Source: Chrysochromulina tobinii (taxonomy: Eukaryota > Haptophyta > Prymnesiales > Chrysochromulinaceae). Taken from it: a stretch of 17,769 bases of DNA. Positions 15,256 to 17,769 of the stretch are shown piece after piece. The notes under the pieces are model-generated. The model was not told the origin of the DNA. It saw only the letters and a program-made list of their open reading frames with translations, and did not search any database. The stretch is from positions 1 to 17,769 of the forward strand of contig JWZX01002908.1 in the NCBI GenBank assembly GCA_001275005.1, written 5' to 3'. Position 1 is the stretch's first letter. Each line of letters starts with the position of its first letter. The position numbers and the translations under genes were made by a program.

Positions 15256-16956
15256 TCATGAAGGGGGGGACGTCGCACGAGGGCGTTTCAAGCTCCCCTG
15301 GGAGCTCTGTCCCGAAGAGGCACTGGAGGCGGCGCGCCCCATGTCGAGCTTCTTGACGGCGGCAGCTGACGGCCCGTAGGCAGCTTCGGCGGCCTTGGCG
15401 CGAGCGGGCTCCTTGCCGAAGTTCTTCGTGAAGATCTCGGTCGGCGTGTCGGAGCGCTCCTCGTCGCACGTGAACACATCGTCGGCCATCGCCTCGACAG
15501 GAGCGAACATGTGCTCCACGGCGGTGGTGAGGGGGGAATCGTGTCCGTCGATCAAGGGGGCGGTGATGTCGACGGGGAGGGGGACGGGGAGGGGGTAGGC
15601 GTCGCGGCGGTCGGATGGCTGGATGGGGTGGTCCTCGGCGGCGGGCACGGCGGCGGGCACGCGCTCGTCGGTGCTCGCGCCCCCCATGTCGCCGATCTGC
15701 GTGTCCGTCGAGTCGTTGCGCTTGATTTTGCTCGGTGCCGCGGAGGGCTCGTGTGTCACCTCGAAAAGATCGGTGAATGCGACAAGCTGGACGGGGCCCT
15801 CGGTGCCCGGCTCGATGGGCTGCGGGATCATCTTGGGCGCGTCGAGGAAGCACACCTGGTAGTACCTGACCAGCTCGTTGGCGCAGCGCTGGAGGCTGTC
15901 CTCACAAGTGGCGCACGCGTCGGCCATCGCAGGCAGGAAGTGGTCGCAAGCGACGCTCTCGTTGGAAAACTTCCACGCGGCCAACATGGAGCCGCCGAGG
16001 ATCTCGGCTGGCGTGTACCGCAGCAGCTCATATCCTGCGAGCGTCAGGAACGGCGCCACCAAGGGTGAGCGGATACAAGAGCGGATCCGAGCGGGGTGAG
16101 GGGGGTGCTCTTCTTCTCCGCTCCATGACGAGAGAAATTAGGAGGGGGCGGGGCGCGAAGGGAGGGACGAGGGACGCGGGCGCCGACGGTGCGGCGTGTA
16201 CCGTAAACGGAAAGGTCGATGAAGAACATCATGCGGTCGTTGATCGCCTGGTCGGCGGGCGCATGGGGCAAGCACGCCCTGAGGGGCTCGATGAGCGCGT
16301 GGGGCAGGATGACGTGGAGCTTCCACTCGAGCGCCTCGAGGATGACCATCTCCTGATGCATGAACTGCTCGGGGGTGACCGTGTGGTTATGCAAGATCAC
16401 GAGCTCCGAGATCGGCGGCAGCTTGCGGTCGAAAAACTTGGCCGAGATGAGCATGCACGTGGAGGCAATCATCTGCATCTGTCGCTTGCTGATGGGGCCC
16501 TTGCGCAGCGCGATGGGGATGTAACGGTCGAAGTAGTTGCACGCGATGCCGCCCGTCTGCACCTGTAGCCCAAAATCCTCGGCAAGCTGGGCAAGCATCA
16601 CGAAACGGACGCGGGTCAGGATCATCTTGAGCCGGGGCAAAGGGGGGCCTTTGCGTTGGGGGCCCGGGGCACTCAGGGATGGCCCGGCAGGCGAGCGGAG
16701 AACACGAGCGGCCGACGGGGGTCGAGGGGAGGCCCATGGGCTTTACGATCGCGGGAACCTGCTGCTGACGCACCTCATTAATGTACTTCACCACCTTCTC
16801 ACGATAGGCCTCGGTGAAGAAGTCGGGACGCGCCATGGCGACATAGTCAGGGGGGATCATGTACTGGCTACCCTGCTCGATGAGCACCCTCAGCCTCTCA
16901 CGGGGCTGCGCCATCTCCGGCCCCGGCTTGTAAGCACGCCTGCGTCCCTTCACCAT
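15256..16956 (-). CDS. Cyclin (D/B-like), three exons
   Basis: Model: exons 16956-16774, 16625-16202 and 16115-15256, about 488 residues. Exon 1 starts MVKGRRRAYKPGPEM and ends in FFTEAYREKVVKYINE. Exon 2 carries the N-terminal cyclin fold: TRVRFVMLAQLAEDFGLQV, GGIACNYFDRYI, CMLISAKFFDRKLPPISELV and MVILEALEWKLHVILPHALI. Exon 3 carries the C-terminal fold, PFLTLAGYELLRYTPAEILGGSMLAAWK, then a long Ser/Pro/Ala-rich tail ending in RPRATSPPS. Cyclins activate cyclin-dependent kinases; the WKL-hydrophobic-P pattern is closest to D-type, but the class is not settled. Intron 1 (16626-16773) has GAG/GTGCGT and CTCAAG/ATG; a donor at CAG/GTTCCC, 15 bases further, also keeps frame. Intron 2 has donor G/GTACAC, but its acceptor is unsure: the nearest in-phase AG (at 16116-16117) inserts about 20 odd residues before PFLTL. 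The first real ATG in exon 1 was used. GACTT repeats lie about 195 bases upstream. Confidence 0.78.
16116..16201 (-). other. Cyclin intron 2 (boundaries provisional)
   Basis: The GTACAC donor follows FFIDLSVY. The frame needed for PFLTLAGYELL is reached from the AG at 16116-16117, giving an 86-base intron. No AG lies closer to PFLTL, so the acceptor is either this one, non-canonical, or disturbed by an error. Confidence 0.4.
16626..16773 (-). other. Cyclin intron 1 (148 bases)
   Basis: The GTGCGT donor and CTCAAG acceptor join KVVKYINE to MILTRVRFVML and restore the start of the cyclin box. Without removal, the exon 1 reading continues into Pro/Cys-rich sequence in a different frame from exon 2. 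Confidence 0.7.
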
Positions 16957-17149
16957 GGTGCCGCGCGCGCGCGAAGAGCCCGCGCGACGCCCCTGCTCCT
17001 GGACCACAGTGCCGCTGCTCCTTTCTTTAATGACAAACTACGGGGAGGATGTTCCTTTCCACAGCCACTCAGAGAGCACGTCAAAGTCCCGACGCCATTT
17101 CGAAAGATTCTTGAGATGCAATGCAAGTCACGTAAGATATGTTCCAAAA

Positions 17150-17159
17150 AAGTCAAGTC
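17150..17159 (-). repeat. (AAGTC)2, sense (GACTT)2 upstream of cyclin
   Basis: Two tandem units, plus an isolated CAAGTC near 17123, about 195 bases upstream of the cyclin ATG. They have the same orientation relative to the gene as the copies at the divergent promoter. Confidence 0.7.
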
Positions 17160-17414
17160 AATTCCCTGTCGTCTTGGCCCGGCCCGAGCACACAGAGATA
17201 AGAGTACACTCCGAGCCTGACTCCGACATAACTCCGTTTGTCCGCACCTGTACGAGATGGCATGGTCTTCCTTAAGAGGCGGAGGCGTAAATCGTAAACG
17301 ACGACCTCGCGTCGCAGATCGCCCGAATTGACAGCATGGCCATGCGATACTAGTAGCGGCCCCCGTGCTTGGGGTCCGGAGGTTGTTGTGTGTTTCACAG
17401 GATTTGGGATTTTT

Positions 17415-17434
17415 GGGGGGTAGGGTAGGGTGGG
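17415..17434 (+). other. Putative G-quadruplex (four G-tracts)
   Basis: The plus strand has a six-G tract followed by TA-GGG, TA-GGG and T-GGG, meeting the usual four-tract rule with loops of 2, 2 and 1 bases. The TAGGG units are telomere-like in composition, but only two are present. Confidence 0.7.
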
Positions 17435-17454
17435 TGTGCCGAGGGGTGGAAGAC

Positions 17455-17514
17455 CCCCTACCTACCTACTCTCGGTGGGGCCGGCCAGCATCGAGGTAAC
17501 CCCTACCTACCTAC
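17455..17514. repeat. Direct repeat CCCCTACCTACCTAC, two copies
   Basis: Identical 15-base copies at 17455-17469 and 17500-17514, each built of CTAC units. They are roughly complementary to the upstream G-rich stretch at 17415-17434, so a hairpin is possible. Confidence 0.75.
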
Positions 17515-17593
17515 CCCCGCCACCTTTGACCTTAACATACCATAAAAGGAAGGTAAGTCGTCGTTTCGTTGATCCGCTTTCCTTAAAAAAATA

Positions 17594-17690
17594 GGGTGAG
17601 TGGGTGGGTATGTGCAATCGCGGCCAGAGGCAGCATAAACTGAGGTGAGTGGGTGGGTGGGTGTTCCTGACGCCGCGGCCAGACCTCTTC
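17594..17690 (+). repeat. Imperfect tandem duplication of about 50 bases
   Basis: GTGAGTGGGTGGGT occurs at about 17596 and again at about 17646, and CGGCCAGA follows at 17621 and 17676. The second copy has an additional GGGT unit. Confidence 0.65.
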
Positions 17691-17769
17691 ACTGGTTGCC
17701 AGCCAGTTGCGCACCCCAGCCCGCTGTGCGCACCCGGCCCGCTACGCACTCCGTTCCGCATCTCGCGAG

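Larger units (their letters stand above)
16957..17769. other. Gene-free region 5' of cyclin with G-rich repeats
   Basis: 813 bases with no coding frame I can support. The near part should include the cyclin promoter. The far part (17410-17700) is dominated by GGGT/TAGGG and CCTACC units and short duplications, listed separately. I found no tRNA box or other RNA gene. Confidence 0.6.

Noticed and set aside
17507-17761. Minus-strand 84-codon open frame near the right edge
   Set aside because: Composition follows the GGGT repeats and no domain or start context supports it.
1-17769. Bacterial or viral origin, or a defence-system cluster
   Set aside because: Introns, a cyclin, a type II Golgi-like glycosyltransferase, and no co-directional tightly packed operon or phage genes argue for a eukaryotic nuclear locus.

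Overview
The window looks like nuclear DNA of a GC-rich unicellular eukaryote. The evidence is GT-AG introns that interrupt recognisable domains, strong GC preference at third codon positions, Ala/Gly/Ser low-complexity insertions, a cyclin, a type II membrane glycosyltransferase of the plant/algal hydroxyproline-arabinosyltransferase superfamily, and a DEAH helicase with a Gly/Lys tail. A haptophyte, pelagophyte or similar microalga fits best, but the lineage is inferred, not shown. There are no bacterial operons, rRNA or tRNA genes, mobile elements or CRISPR arrays that I can see.

Layout, left to right. (1) 1-1538, minus, runs off the left edge: GTP cyclohydrolase II joined by a low-complexity linker to a RibD C-terminal-type reductase, a riboflavin-pathway fusion. 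(2) 1833-3311, minus: a membrane-anchored protein with two weakly SseB-like segments. (3) 3682-6222, minus: a Golgi/ER-type glycosyltransferase related to HPAT/serine galactosyltransferases, with an extra C-terminal half. (4) 6411-8684, plus: a five-exon membrane acyltransferase of the acyltransferase-3/NRF-6 type, the only plus-strand gene, divergent from gene 3 across 188 bases. (5) 8988-12973, minus: a large DEAH-box RNA helicase with one apparent frame break before its Walker A motif. (6) 13311-14540, minus: a secreted purple-acid-phosphatase-like enzyme. (7) 14867-15119, minus: an orphan ankyrin-like fragment. (8) 15256-16956, minus: a three-exon cyclin. (9) 16957-17769: no gene recognised, but G-rich repeats, a canonical G-quadruplex pattern and short duplications.

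The genes are a mixed eukaryotic neighbourhood, not a pathway cluster. The divergent pair 3/4 could both act on surface glycoconjugates in the secretory system. A (GACTT)n pentamer repeat lies in sense orientation in the 5' flanks of genes 3, 4 and 8, and is the best candidate for shared regulation. The most interesting protein is the cyclohydrolase-reductase fusion: it joins the first enzyme of riboflavin synthesis to the reductase, with the deaminase absent from the visible part.

Several genes show apparent +/-1 frame breaks inside well-matched domains (helicase, acyltransferase, ankyrin fragment, possibly the SseB-like gene). Indel errors in the assembly explain this pattern as well as real mutation does.
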